From an uncultured Burkholderiales bacterium (GTDB lineage: Bacteria; Pseudomonadota; Gammaproteobacteria; Burkholderiales; Casimicrobiaceae): a stretch of 57,981 nucleotides of DNA. Under the pieces are notes generated by a model. The model ran no database searches and was not told the origin of the DNA. It saw only the letters and a list, made by a program, of their open reading frames with translations. Position 1 is the stretch's first letter. Every line of letters starts with the position of its first letter. Made by a program: the position numbers and the translations under genes. The DNA is taken from NCBI GenBank assembly GCA_937944385.1, contig CALDYQ010000063.1:1-57981 (forward strand). The letters run 5' to 3'. This document shows positions 29,476-41,433 of this stretch, piece by piece.

Positions 29476-29952
29476 ATGCGTGGAACTGCCTTGCCGCCGC
29501 TCGTGCAAAACCTCTTCGTCGCCACCGCTTTCGTGCTGTCGGCTTCGGGCTGCGGACTCGTCTACAAGATGGAGATCAACCAGGGTAACTACGTTACGCG
29601 CGATTCGGCGGAGCGCTTGCGCGAGGGCATGACGCGCCAGCAAGTGAGAAATTTGCTCGGCACCCCCGTCGTCGAGAGCGTGTTCCACGCCGACCGCTGG
29701 GACTACCACTACTCGCTCGAGCGTCGCGGTCGTCAGATCACCCAGCACCGGCTGACCGTCCATTTCGAGGGCGACCGCGTCAAGCGCTGGGAAAGCGCCG
29801 AGCTGCCGACGTCCGCGCTGGTTGATCGCGATCCGGCCTACGCCGCACTCGAGCCCGGGGCGTCCGCGAGCGAAAGACGAGGCTGGTGGCCTTGGTTGAC
29901 CGACTGGTGGAAAAAGGAACCGCATCCTGAGCCTGGCGGGAAACCAAGATGA
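29476..29952 (+). CDS. bamE: Outer-membrane assembly lipoprotein BamE
   Basis: 158-aa lipoprotein of the BAM complex. The lipobox is LSASGC (Cys 26), followed by the BamE core: YKMEINQGNYVTRD, LREGMTRQQVRNLLGTPVV, FHADRWDYHY, and FEGDRVKRWE. The C-terminal extension of about 45 residues, Trp/Lys/Pro-rich, is common in Betaproteobacteria. Divergent from fur; overlaps dapB by 4 nt. Confidence 0.93.
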   Translation: MRGTALPPLVQNLFVATAFVLSASGCGLVYKMEINQGNYVTRDSAERLREGMTRQQVRNLLGTPVVESVFHADRWDYHYSLERRGRQITQHRLTVHFEGDRVKRWESAELPTSALVDRDPAYAALEPGASASERRGWWPWLTDWWKKEPHPEPGGKPR

Positions 29953-30743
29953 CGACGGAACTCATCATCGCTGGGGCCAGCGGGCGCATGGGGCGCATGC
30001 TGCTCGAGACGGCCGCCGCGGACCCGACGGTTCGTGTGGTCGGAGCGCTCGACGCGCCCGGCAGCGCTGCCATCGGCATCAGTGTCCACAGCTTTGGCGC
30101 AGGCGTCGACGTACGCGTGGAGGATCGGCTGGACGGGGTCGCTCCCGGTGCCGTGCTGATCGACTTCACGCGACCCGAGGCGAGCATCGACTACCTCGAA
30201 CGTTGTTCGTTGCTTGGGCTGGCGCACGTCATCGGCACGACGGGCTTCAGTTCAGCGCAGATCGAACGCATGCGCGAGTTGGCGCAAGTGGTGCCGGTCG
30301 TGTGGGCACCCAATTTCTCGGTGGGCGTGAATGCCGTATTCAGGCTCCTGGAGCAGGCCGCCCGCTCCCTCGCGCAGGGCTACGACATCGAGATCGTGGA
30401 GATGCATCACCGGCACAAGGTGGATGCCCCCTCGGGCACCGCCGTGCGGATGGGGGAGGTCATCGCCGAGGCGCAAGGCACGCGGCTCGAAGACCGAGCG
30501 ATCTGGAGCCGTGAGGGCCACACCGGGCCGCGCCCAGACCGCGCGATCGGCTTTGCCACTCTGCGCGGCGGCGACGTGGTCGGCGATCACACCGTCATTT
30601 TCGCCGGGGCGGGCGAACGCATCGAGATCACGCACAAGTCCGCAAGCCGGATCGCCTACGCCGCGGGCGCCATTCGCGCCGCAAAGTGGGTTGCAGGCCG
30701 CGCGCCCGGCCTCTACGACATGCGCGACGTGCTCGGCGGGTAG
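29949..30743 (+). CDS. dapB: 4-hydroxy-tetrahydrodipicolinate reductase
   Basis: 264-aa NAD(P)H-dependent enzyme of lysine and diaminopimelate synthesis. Motifs: nucleotide site GASGRMGRML, IGTTGFS, APNFSVGVN, and the active-site EMHHRHKVDAPSGTA. Second gene of the bamE-dapB pair. Confidence 0.96.
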   Translation: MTTELIIAGASGRMGRMLLETAAADPTVRVVGALDAPGSAAIGISVHSFGAGVDVRVEDRLDGVAPGAVLIDFTRPEASIDYLERCSLLGLAHVIGTTGFSSAQIERMRELAQVVPVVWAPNFSVGVNAVFRLLEQAARSLAQGYDIEIVEMHHRHKVDAPSGTAVRMGEVIAEAQGTRLEDRAIWSREGHTGPRPDRAIGFATLRGGDVVGDHTVIFAGAGERIEITHKSASRIAYAAGAIRAAKWVAGRAPGLYDMRDVLGG

Positions 30744-30905
30744 TCGGACTTGTCCGGGGCGGCGCAATCCGACAGACTGGCATGACACCGCTGGAAAGAC
30801 TTGAGGCAACCGCGCGTGGCGCCGCCATCGGCGAGCGCCCGACTCCATTTGCGCAGGTGGCCTGGACTCCGTCGGTCGGCCCAGGTGAAGATTTGGGGGA
30901 CGATC

Positions 30906-31200
30906 GTGCAAACAACGCGGCGCGCTGACGCTCATTTGATTCGTGATGCCGTTTGGGCCGGGATGCTGGCAGCCCTCATGGGCGCCCTGCCGGCAGCCGT
31001 GTCGGCGCAACTGCGCATCGCCATCGAAGACAAAAGTGCAGCAGGAGGCAAGCCCATCCCGCTGCCGGCGACCGGGTGAAAGCGCGCTATCGGGGCTCGA
31101 GGAGGATCACGCAGCCTTCAAGGTCCTCGGCGTGAGCAGCTTCAGCGCGGCGGGTGAGGCGCGTGTCCGGTTGCTTGCCCAATGGCTCGAGGGCAAGTGA
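30906..31200 (+). pseudogene. Small secreted protein gene broken by a one-base frameshift
   Basis: A GTG behind GGGGGA starts a frame with a clear signal peptide (AVWAGMLAALMGALPAAVSA) that stops at 31079. The +1 frame continues without a break to 31200 (ESALSGLEEDHAAFKVLGV and on). Removing one G from the GGG at about 31074-31076 would join them into a protein of about 97 aa. I do not recognise the family. It may be a true pseudogene, a sequencing error in the G run, or chance. Otherwise the 733-nt dapB-carA gap holds only the hairpin described next. Confidence 0.4.
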
Positions 31201-31218
31201 GGAGGGCTTCGCCCTCGG

Positions 31219-31224
31219 TATAAT
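31219..31224 (+). promoter_or_regulatory. TATAAT hexamer upstream of carA
   Basis: A perfect -10 consensus in GC-rich DNA, directly after a small GAGGGC-TTC-GCCCTC hairpin (31202-31216) and just before the long inverted repeat. No -35 match is visible. Transcription from here would put the whole inverted repeat in the carA leader (about 245 nt). Confidence 0.4.
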
Positions 31225-31230
31225 TTCGTC

Positions 31231-31340
31231 GCTCCAGAAACGGGATTTCGTCGCCGTCCGCTTCGCTAGACCGGTGTCCACACCGGCTCTGGCGAGACCG
31301 CGCGCGGTGCATAACGAAATCCCGTTTTGCACGTCTGGGG
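31231..31340 (+). repeat. Large inverted repeat in the carA leader
   Basis: A perfect 14-bp inverted repeat (31238-31251 and 31314-31327, AAACGGGATTTCGT and its complement) encloses an inner imperfect hairpin around CCGGTGT-CC-ACACCGG (31271-31286, stem extended by CGCTAGA/TCTGGCG with one mismatch and one bulge). The outer arms extend with a bulge to GCTCCAGA/TCTGGGGC. It could be a leader RNA structure or a small repeat element; it encodes nothing obvious. Confidence 0.6.
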
Positions 31341-31476
31341 CGCGCGCGAACGCTGTCATGCGCGTCTTTCCTGCGCCGTCGAACGACGGGCTGCCGCGGA
31401 ACCACGCCACAGGGGTGTCTCGGCGGCGTCGCAGCAGTGGACCAGCGGCCGCGCGCTCTCAACCCGAGCCTGATTC

Positions 31477-32616
31477 ATGACGACGCTCCTTCCCGCCACC
31501 CAACCCGCGCTTCTTGCGCTGGCTGACGGAACGACTTTCCGCGGCCGTTCGATCGGTGCTGCCGGCCAGGCGACCGCCGAGGTCGTGTTCAACACCGCGA
31601 TGACGGGCTACCAGGAGATCCTCACCGATCCGTCCTACGCTGGGCAGTTCGTCACACTGACCTACCCGCACATCGGCAACGTGGGCGTGAATGGCGAGGA
31701 CATCGAGTCGCGCCAGGTCTTCGCCGCAGGCCTCATCATTCGGGATCTGTCGCTCGCCGTTTCGAACTTCCGCGCCGAACAGCCGCTCGATGCCTACCTC
31801 CGGGCGGCGGGCGTGGTCGGCATCTCGGACATCGACACCCGGCGGCTCACGCGCATCCTGCGTGATGGCGGGGCGCAGAACGGCTGCATACAGGCCGGCG
31901 AGATCGACGAGGCGAAGGCGGTCGAGGCCGCCCGTGCCGCACCCTCGATGGCGGGACAGGATCTCGCGCGCGTCGTCTCCTGCAGAGAACCCTACGAATG
32001 GGATCAAACGCCCTGGGCCTTGGGCTCGGGTTACGGAAAGCGGACCGAGACCCGCTTCCACGTCGTGGCCTACGACTACGGCGTCAAGTTCAACATCCTG
32101 CGCATGCTTGCCGGACGGGGCTGCAAGCTCACCGTGGTGCCGGCGCAGACGCCCGCGTGCGACGTGCTGGCCATGAAGCCGGACGGCGTCTTTCTCTCAA
32201 ACGGCCCGGGAGACCCCGAGCCCTGCACCTACGCGATCGAAGCGATCCGCGAGGTGCTCTCTGCACGCGTGCCGACCTTCGGCATCTGCCTCGGGCATCA
32301 GCTCCTGACGCTCGCGAGCGGCGGCCGCACGATGAAGATGAAAACCGGTCATCACGGCGCGAATCACCCGGTCAAGGACCTCGACGACGGTCGCGTGCTG
32401 ATCACGAGCCAGAACCACGGCTTCGCGGGGGACCCGGCGAGCCTGCCGCCCAATGTTCGGGTCACGCATGTCTCGCTCTTCGACGGCACGCTTCAGGGCA
32501 TCGCCCTCACCGATCGCCCTGCCTTTGGCTTTCAGGGACATCCGGAGGCGAGCCCCGGGCCGCATGATGTGGCTTATCTCTTCGACCGCTTCATCGCGCT
32601 CATGGAGGCACGCTGA
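31477..32616 (+). CDS. carA: Carbamoyl-phosphate synthase small subunit
   Basis: 379-aa glutaminase subunit that feeds ammonia to CarB for arginine and pyrimidine synthesis. The N-terminal domain has [19 protein letters not shown]; the class I amidotransferase has [12 protein letters not shown], nucleophile GICLGHQL (Cys 271), and [13 protein letters not shown] with the His-Glu pair. Start is the ATG at 31477, far from dapB. Confidence 0.97.
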   Translation: MTTLLPATQPALLALADGTTFRGRSIGAAGQATAEVVFNTAMTGYQEILTDPSYAGQFVTLTYPHIGNVGVNGEDIESRQVFAAGLIIRDLSLAVSNFRAEQPLDAYLRAAGVVGISDIDTRRLTRILRDGGAQNGCIQAGEIDEAKAVEAARAAPSMAGQDLARVVSCREPYEWDQTPWALGSGYGKRTETRFHVVAYDYGVKFNILRMLAGRGCKLTVVPAQTPACDVLAMKPDGVFLSNGPGDPEPCTYAIEAIREVLSARVPTFGICLGHQLLTLASGGRTMKMKTGHHGANHPVKDLDDGRVLITSQNHGFAGDPASLPPNVRVTHVSLFDGTLQGIALTDRPAFGFQGHPEASPGPHDVAYLFDRFIALMEAR

Positions 32617-32618
32617 TC

Positions 32619-33314
32619 GTGTCGGGGCAGGTGGCCCATCGGGTGCGTCCGTCGCGGTTGATCCTGATCCGCCACGGCGAGACCACGTGGAATCGAGAGG
32701 AACGTATCCAGGGCCAGCGGGACGCACCGCTCAATGCGCTCGGCCGGGCGCAGGCGGCGAGCACCGCCCGGCATCTGGTCGACGTTGGGCTGCTTGGCGA
32801 CGTGTCGGTGATCCACTCGAGCGACCTGTCGCGCGCGCTCGACACCGCGCGGGCCATCGTCGCGCTGACGGGCCTGCCGCTCATCGTGAACGCGAGTCTG
32901 CGCGAGCGGCATTTCGGTGAGCTCGAGGGCGTGACCTATGCCGAATGGCGCGCGGCCGACGCCGAGAGCCTGCGGCGCTTCCGCGCGGGCGACCCGGATT
33001 ACGGGCCACCGGGGGGCGAGACAGCGCGTGAGTTCATCGCCAGATGCGTCGCGGCGATCGAGCACGTCGTGACGACGAGCGATGCCGCGGCAGTGGCCGT
33101 GGTCACCCATGGGGGCGTCGTGAGCTCGCTCTACCGGCACTCCGAAGCGCTCGGGTATGCGAGCGAACGCACGTGGAGCGTGCCCAACGCGTCGCTGAGC
33201 GAGTGGCGTGTGCGTTGGCAAGACGAAGCGCCGGTGTTCGAGTGCCTGCGCATCGGCGACGCGACCCATCTCGAGCCGCTCGATGACGTGGCGCTCGAAT
33301 CGATCGAGAAATGA
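32619..33314 (+). CDS. Histidine phosphatase (phosphoglycerate mutase-like) between carA and carB
   Basis: 231-aa protein from a GTG two bases after the carA stop. Histidine-phosphatase motifs: the phospho-acceptor [31 protein letters not shown], and the second His in [11 protein letters not shown]. Substrates of this family range from phosphoglycerate to nucleotides and cobalamin precursors and cannot be read here. Its position inside car suggests co-transcription with carAB; in most relatives the two genes adjoin. Confidence 0.85.
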   Translation: MSGQVAHRVRPSRLILIRHGETTWNREERIQGQRDAPLNALGRAQAASTARHLVDVGLLGDVSVIHSSDLSRALDTARAIVALTGLPLIVNASLRERHFGELEGVTYAEWRAADAESLRRFRAGDPDYGPPGGETAREFIARCVAAIEHVVTTSDAAAVAVVTHGGVVSSLYRHSEALGYASERTWSVPNASLSEWRVRWQDEAPVFECLRIGDATHLEPLDDVALESIEK

Positions 33315-33381
33315 ACCCAATACGCTGCGCCGTCGTGACACGATCCGGTGGCGTGGCAGCGAAAAGAGAGGCGAGGCGAGT

Positions 33382-36609
<3,228 letters not shown>

Positions 36610-36751
36610 GGTCACCTGGGACAGCCCGGACGGCTTCCAGCGTCACGGCACTCCGTAGTACAGTCCGCGCCGTTCCCCGAGCGATCGATTTTCCGGCGTG
36701 CCCGCAGCGCGCCGCCCCATCGTCTTTTCCGAAGATTCGTCACGATCCGTC

Positions 36752-37228
36752 ATGAACAAGCTCCCCATCACCAAGGCCGGCGAGGCGCAACTGAAGGCCG
36801 AACTGCATCGACTGAAGACAATCGAGCGACCCGCGATCTCGGAGGCCATCGCCGAGGCGCGTGCGCAGGGCGACATCAGCGAGAACGCCGAGTACGACGC
36901 AGCCAAGGAGAAGCAGTCCTTCATCGAGGGCCGCATCTTGGAAATCGAGGGCAAACTCGCAATCGCCCAGGTCATCGATCCGGCCACGCTCGATGCGGGT
37001 GGCCGTGTGGTGTTCGGCGCGACGGTCGAGATCGAAGACCTGGAGACCGAGAAGCGATCGACCTACCAGATCGTCGGGGATGACGAGGCCGACCTGAAAG
37101 TCGGGAAGATCTCCGTGTCGTCGCCCATCGCGCGTGCGCTCATCGGCAAGAGCGCCGGTGACATCGTCGAGTTCGAGGCGCCGGGTGGGGTACGGGAAGT
37201 CGAGATCATCGACGTCCAGTATGTCTGA
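36752..37228 (+). CDS. greA: Transcription elongation factor GreA
   Basis: 158-aa factor that rescues backtracked RNA polymerase by transcript cleavage. The coiled coil has PAISEAIAEARAQGDISENAEYDAAKE with the conserved acidic tip; the C-terminal domain has SSPIARALIGKSAGD. Standard neighbour of carB. Start chosen at MNKLPITKAG. A 16-bp perfect palindrome (37228-37243) starts on its last base and lies before the convergent egtD stop. Confidence 0.96.
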   Translation: MNKLPITKAGEAQLKAELHRLKTIERPAISEAIAEARAQGDISENAEYDAAKEKQSFIEGRILEIEGKLAIAQVIDPATLDAGGRVVFGATVEIEDLETEKRSTYQIVGDDEADLKVGKISVSSPIARALIGKSAGDIVEFEAPGGVREVEIIDVQYV

Positions 37229-37249
37229 GACGCGGCCGCGTCTGCAGGT

Positions 37250-38302
37250 TCAACGCCCGCTGGCCTCTGCGTAGAACACAAAGAAGTCGCGTGCGGCATC
37301 CGTCCACAGCCGCGTAGAGCCAAAGCCCGCATCGGCGAGCAGGCGACGGAAGGCGTCCTCGGTGTACTTGTACGAATTCTCGGTGTGGATGCGTTCCCCG
37401 GCCTGAAAGCATCGTCTCCGTCCGAGTAAACGAACCGTCACCGGGCGCCGGGCTTCGAGATGCATTTCGATGCGTGATTCCTCCTCATTGAAGAGCGCGA
37501 CGTGGCGCCAGTCGCGCGCGTCGAAATCCGCTTCGAGCAGTCGATTGACATGCCGGAGCACGTTCAGATTGAACGCGGCGGTCACGCCGAGGCTGTCGTC
37601 GTAGGCGGCCACGAGTCGCGTCCGATCCTTGACCGTGTCGACACCGATCAGCAGGCCGCTGCCGCGTACGACGCAGTGATCTCGTACGGCGCGCAGGAAG
37701 TCCAATGCTTCGCGAGGCGTGAAATTTCCGATCGAAGAACCCGGATAGTGAAACAGGGTCGGCGCACTGATGAGCGCATGGCGCACGTCGAGCGCGCTCG
37801 AAAAGTCAGTGACGACACCCACGAGCTCCGGTGGTGCGGCACGTCCGGCCAGTCGAGCGAGCGCGCGTGCGATCGCGGAGGCGCAGATGTCCACTGCAAC
37901 ATAACGCGAAGGTCGGATCGTGTCGAACCAGCGCTCAGCCTTACGCGAGTCGCCTGAGCCGAGATCCACCCACTGCCTGTGCGGGCCGATGATTGCGGCG
38001 ATCTCGGCGCGATGGGTCTCGACGATTGTGTGCTCGGTGCGGGTCGGGTAGTACTCCTCGGTCTCGACGATCGCTTCGTACAGGATCGATCCCAGACTGT
38101 CATAAAACAGTTTGGGTGCCAGGTATGCCGAAGGCGCGAGAAGTCCTTGCAGGATCGCCTCGCGTTCGGCGACGCTGTCGAGTTGGAGTCGGTCGACGAT
38201 CGTCCACGCCGCTTGGGCGGGGGCAGCAAGGGTCTCCGGTACGGCCGATGCGATCGCGGCAAGCGGGGCGCATTGCTGTCGTCGTGGACTTACCTGGGCC
38301 AT
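37250..38302 (-). CDS. egtD: L-histidine N-alpha-methyltransferase EgtD
   Basis: 350-aa SAM-dependent enzyme that trimethylates histidine to hercynine, the precursor of ergothioneine and selenoneine. Family motifs: APSAYLAPKLFYDSLGS, ETEEYYPTRTE, VDLGSGDSRKAE (SAM site), FHYPGSSIGNF, and FNEEESRIEMHLEA. The ATG at 38302 is preferred to a TTG 15 codons upstream. No egtB, egtC or egtE of the ergothioneine type adjoins it; the related senA lies 3 kb away, beyond hppA. Confidence 0.93.
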   Translation of the reverse strand: MAQVSPRRQQCAPLAAIASAVPETLAAPAQAAWTIVDRLQLDSVAEREAILQGLLAPSAYLAPKLFYDSLGSILYEAIVETEEYYPTRTEHTIVETHRAEIAAIIGPHRQWVDLGSGDSRKAERWFDTIRPSRYVAVDICASAIARALARLAGRAAPPELVGVVTDFSSALDVRHALISAPTLFHYPGSSIGNFTPREALDFLRAVRDHCVVRGSGLLIGVDTVKDRTRLVAAYDDSLGVTAAFNLNVLRHVNRLLEADFDARDWRHVALFNEEESRIEMHLEARRPVTVRLLGRRRCFQAGERIHTENSYKYTEDAFRRLLADAGFGSTRLWTDAARDFFVFYAEASGR

Positions 38303-38393
38303 TTGGGGCAAGCAGGGAGTGTGTTCGGGAAGATCCGTGTCCCGCAACGTTACTACGAAGATGCGCCTGCGCTGGATGCAGAGGGTGAAGCCC

Positions 38394-38427
38394 GCTTATT
38401 CACGCGTGAATAAGCCATTCCTATAAT
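38394..38427 (+). promoter_or_regulatory. hppA promoter overlapped by a perfect 22-bp palindrome
   Basis: A loop-free 22-bp palindrome (38394-38415, core TTCACG/CGTGAA) contains a -35-like TTCACG (38399-38404); a perfect TATAAT follows at 38422-38427 after a 17-bp spacer. The arrangement is that of a repressor or activator operator on a sigma-70 promoter. Expected start about 38434. No regulator gene adjoins it. The rest of 38303-38653, including the ~220-nt hppA leader, shows no gene and no riboswitch I recognise. Confidence 0.6.
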
Positions 38428-38653
38428 GGGTTTGCAGTTGACGACCACCGCCCCTTACTGGGCACTCGGGTCGTGCGGGAGCGGTCAGGCCGAGGGGGAG
38501 CAGCGGTGCGACAGCGGGTGATGGAGGCGCCCGATGTTGCCGAGCCATGATCGGCAGGGCGGCCATCGGCCGCCACCGACGGGTTGAAGTCATTCCTCGG
38601 AAGGTCAACGCTCCGGGGTCATCACATTTCAATCACATCGGGAGAACGCGTTC

Positions 38654-41194
38654 ATGTCCGACACTTGGCTCATCATCTCGCTGGTTTGCGGACTGGCGGC
38701 GGTGGCGTATGGCATCTGGTCCACCAAATGGATTCTCGGTCTTTCAGCGGGAAACGCCCGCATGCAGGAGATTGCCAGCGCCATCCAGGCGGGCGCATCG
38801 GCCTACCTGGCCAGACAGTACCGCACCATCACGATCATCGGCGTGATCATGGCAGTAATCATCGCGTTCGTCCCGGGCCTGGGCTTCAAGACAGCACTGG
38901 GTTTCGTGCTCGGCGCTGCGCTCTCGGGCGCAGCCGGCTTCATCGGCATGAACGTTTCGGTACGTGCGAACGTGCGCACGGCAGAGGCGGCGCGGGGCGG
39001 CATCAATCCAGCGCTGGCGGTGGCCTTTCGCGGCGGTGCGATCACCGGGATGTTGGTCGTGGGCCTGGGATTGCTTGGGGTCGCAGGCTTCTACTGGTTT
39101 CTGATCGGCACGGCCGAGCACACGCCGAACCCGATGAAAGAGAACCTTCACACGATCATGGCGCCCCTGATCGGTCTCGCCTTTGGCTCGTCGCTCATTT
39201 CTATCTTTGCCCGACTGGGCGGCGGTATCTTCACCAAGGGGGCGGACGTCGGGGCTGATCTGGTCGGCAAGGTCGAAGCCGGCATCCCGGAGGATGACCC
39301 GCGTAATCCAGCCGTCATTGCCGACAACGTGGGCGACAACGTGGGTGACTGCGCCGGCATGGCGGCCGACCTGTTCGAGACCTACGCGGTGACCATCATC
39401 GCAACGATGCTCTTGGGCGCGCTGCTCATGAAGTCGAACGCGGCTGCGGCGGCCGTCTACCCGCTTGCACTCGGGGCGGTATCGATCATCGGTTCGATCA
39501 TCGGTACATTCTTCGTGAAATACAACGGTACCGGCAAGATCATGAGCGCACTCTATCGCGGCCTCATGGTGGCGGCGGTGATTTCGCTCGTCCTGTTCTT
39601 TTTCGTCACCCAGTCCATCTTCGCCGGTGTCGAAGGTGTCTCGGTGATGGCGCTTTTCGGTTGCTGCGTGGTGGGCATCGTGCTGACCGGCGCCATGGTC
39701 TGGATCACCGAGTACTACACCGCGACCGAATATGCGCCGGTGCGTCATGTGGCCAAGGCGTCCACCACGGGCCACGCCACCAACATCATTGCGGGCATCG
39801 GCGTGTCGATGAAGTCCACGGGTTACCCGGTACTCGCCGTGTGCGCGGCGATTCTCGCGGCGTACTGGCTCGGCGGGCTTTACGGCATTGCCGTTGCAGC
39901 CACGGCGATGCTGTCGATGGCGGGTATCGTGGTCGCCCTCGACGCCTACGGCCCGATCACCGACAACGGCGGCGGCATCGCCGAGATGGCGGAACTGGGC
40001 AAGGATGTGCGCAGCGTCACCGATCCGCTCGATGCCGTGGGCAACACGACCAAGGCGGTGACCAAGGGCTACGCGATCGGCTCGGCTGGCCTCGCAGCGC
40101 TCGTGCTCTTTGCCGACTACACGCACGGGCTCGAGAGCCGGGGTTTGCATGTCTCGTTCGACCTGTCGAACCACATGGTGATCGTGGGCCTGTTCATCGG
40201 TGGCCTGATTCCCTACCTCTTCGGTGCCATGGCGATGGAGGCCGTGGGTCGCGCCGCCGGTGCGGTGGTGGAGGAGGTGCGCCGCCAGTTCCGCGAGATC
40301 AAGGGCATCATGGAAGGCCAGGCGAAGCCGGAATACGGTCGGGCGGTCGACATGCTGACCGGAGCCGCGATCAAGGAGATGATCATTCCGTCGCTTCTGC
40401 CGGTGGCGGTGCCGATCCTCGTCGGCGTCCTGCTCGGGCCGGCGGCGCTCGGTGGCGTGCTCATGGGCACCATCATCACGGGCCTGTTCGTCGCCATCTC
40501 GATGTGCACCGGCGGTGGCGCGTGGGACAACGCGAAGAAGTACATCGAAGACGGTCATCACGGCGGTAAGGGCTCGGAGGCGCACAAGGCTGCCGTGACC
40601 GGTGACACCGTGGGCGACCCCTACAAGGACACCGCCGGCCCAGCCGTCAACCCGCTCATCAAAATCATCAACATCGTTGCGCTCCTGATCGTGCCGATCG
40701 TCGCCGCGATCCACGCGGGCGATCCATCGGGCGCCAAGGCGTCCAGCAACGGCGCGTCGGCGCCGCCGGCCGCAGTAGCCACAGCTGCTCCTGCAGCCGC
40801 GCCAGCCAATGCTTCAACGACTGCGACGGCACCCGCACCCACGATGGCAGCGTCGGGTTCGACTGCGGGCGCTGCAGCGAAGCCCGCGCCGGTCAAGCTC
40901 TATTTCGCCTCAGGCAAGATCGACGCGCCGGCGGATGCCGCAAAGCAGATCGAGCCGATCGTCGCCTATCTCAAGGCCAACCCCACGGCGAAGGCGGCGA
41001 TCTCTGGCTATCACGACAGTACGGGGTCGCAGGCGACCAATGAGGAACTGGCCAAGAACCGCGCCAAGGCCGTGCGGGAACTGCTCAAGGGCGCGGGTAT
41101 CGACGAAGCACGGGCCGAGTTGAAGAAGCCTGCAGTCGTTCAGGGTGGCCCGGACAATCAGGAAGCGCGGCGGGTGGAAGTCAGCATCGAGTGA
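38654..41194 (+). CDS. hppA: Proton-pumping membrane pyrophosphatase with C-terminal OmpA domain
   Basis: 846-aa protein. Residues 1 to about 690 form a membrane pyrophosphatase (about 16 helices) coupling pyrophosphate hydrolysis to proton export. The substrate loop [13 protein letters not shown] and [19 protein letters not shown] are intact. GNTTKA with Lys about 467 marks the K+-independent, H+-pumping class. An Ala/Pro/Thr-rich linker (about 695-740) leads to an OmpA-type domain (about 745-846; [40 protein letters not shown]) with the Asp and Arg expected for peptidoglycan binding. As membrane pyrophosphatases have an external C-terminus, the domain would lie in the periplasm. GGGAG ribosome site 10 nt before the ATG. 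Confidence 0.93.
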   Translation: MSDTWLIISLVCGLAAVAYGIWSTKWILGLSAGNARMQEIASAIQAGASAYLARQYRTITIIGVIMAVIIAFVPGLGFKTALGFVLGAALSGAAGFIGMNVSVRANVRTAEAARGGINPALAVAFRGGAITGMLVVGLGLLGVAGFYWFLIGTAEHTPNPMKENLHTIMAPLIGLAFGSSLISIFARLGGGIFTKGADVGADLVGKVEAGIPEDDPRNPAVIADNVGDNVGDCAGMAADLFETYAVTIIATMLLGALLMKSNAAAAAVYPLALGAVSIIGSIIGTFFVKYNGTGKIMSALYRGLMVAAVISLVLFFFVTQSIFAGVEGVSVMALFGCCVVGIVLTGAMVWITEYYTATEYAPVRHVAKASTTGHATNIIAGIGVSMKSTGYPVLAVCAAILAAYWLGGLYGIAVAATAMLSMAGIVVALDAYGPITDNGGGIAEMAELGKDVRSVTDPLDAVGNTTKAVTKGYAIGSAGLAALVLFADYTHGLESRGLHVSFDLSNHMVIVGLFIGGLIPYLFGAMAMEAVGRAAGAVVEEVRRQFREIKGIMEGQAKPEYGRAVDMLTGAAIKEMIIPSLLPVAVPILVGVLLGPAALGGVLMGTIITGLFVAISMCTGGGAWDNAKKYIEDGHHGGKGSEAHKAAVTGDTVGDPYKDTAGPAVNPLIKIINIVALLIVPIVAAIHAGDPSGAKASSNGASAPPAAVATAAPAAAPANASTTATAPAPTMAASGSTAGAAAKPAPVKLYFASGKIDAPADAAKQIEPIVAYLKANPTAKAAISGYHDSTGSQATNEELAKNRAKAVRELLKGAGIDEARAELKKPAVVQGGPDNQEARRVEVSIE

Positions 41195-41230
41195 CGGAAT
41201 AAAGTCGTTCAAAGCTGTTTAATTCGTCTC

Positions 41231-41255
41231 AAAAGCCGCCTTCGGGCGGCTTTTT
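41231..41255 (+). terminator. Intrinsic terminator of hppA
   Basis: A stem AAAAGCCGCC-TTCG-GGCGGCTTTT followed by TCG TTC and T-rich sequence, 36 nt after the hppA stop. From here to the senA stop at 41434 no gene is visible. Confidence 0.9.
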
Positions 41256-41433
41256 CGTTCTTCTCTATCCGTTCTTGGAGGGCCGGTCGGTGTCTCGTCG
41301 GCTCGAGATGTGAGAAGTGCTCGGGCGCGGCGGCGACGTCAGCAGGACCGGGACGCTGTTCGCCATCGACGGCAATGCGGGATGAGCGCTCGGCGAAGTC
41401 CGATGACCGCGGGGCAGGGTCGTAGCGACGACG

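Noticed and set aside
30781-30928. Short frame after dapB (48 codons)
   Set aside because: No ribosome site, no hydrophobic pattern and no family similarity; it overlaps the better-supported secreted-protein frame.
38434-38653. Long hppA leader as a possible riboswitch
   Set aside because: I compared it by eye with fluoride, TPP, SAM and cobalamin riboswitch cores and found no conserved motif; no terminator or anti-terminator pair is clear.
38744-40714. Open frame of 656 codons on the minus strand opposite hppA
   Set aside because: Shadow of a conserved membrane protein gene; the product is a charged low-complexity sequence.
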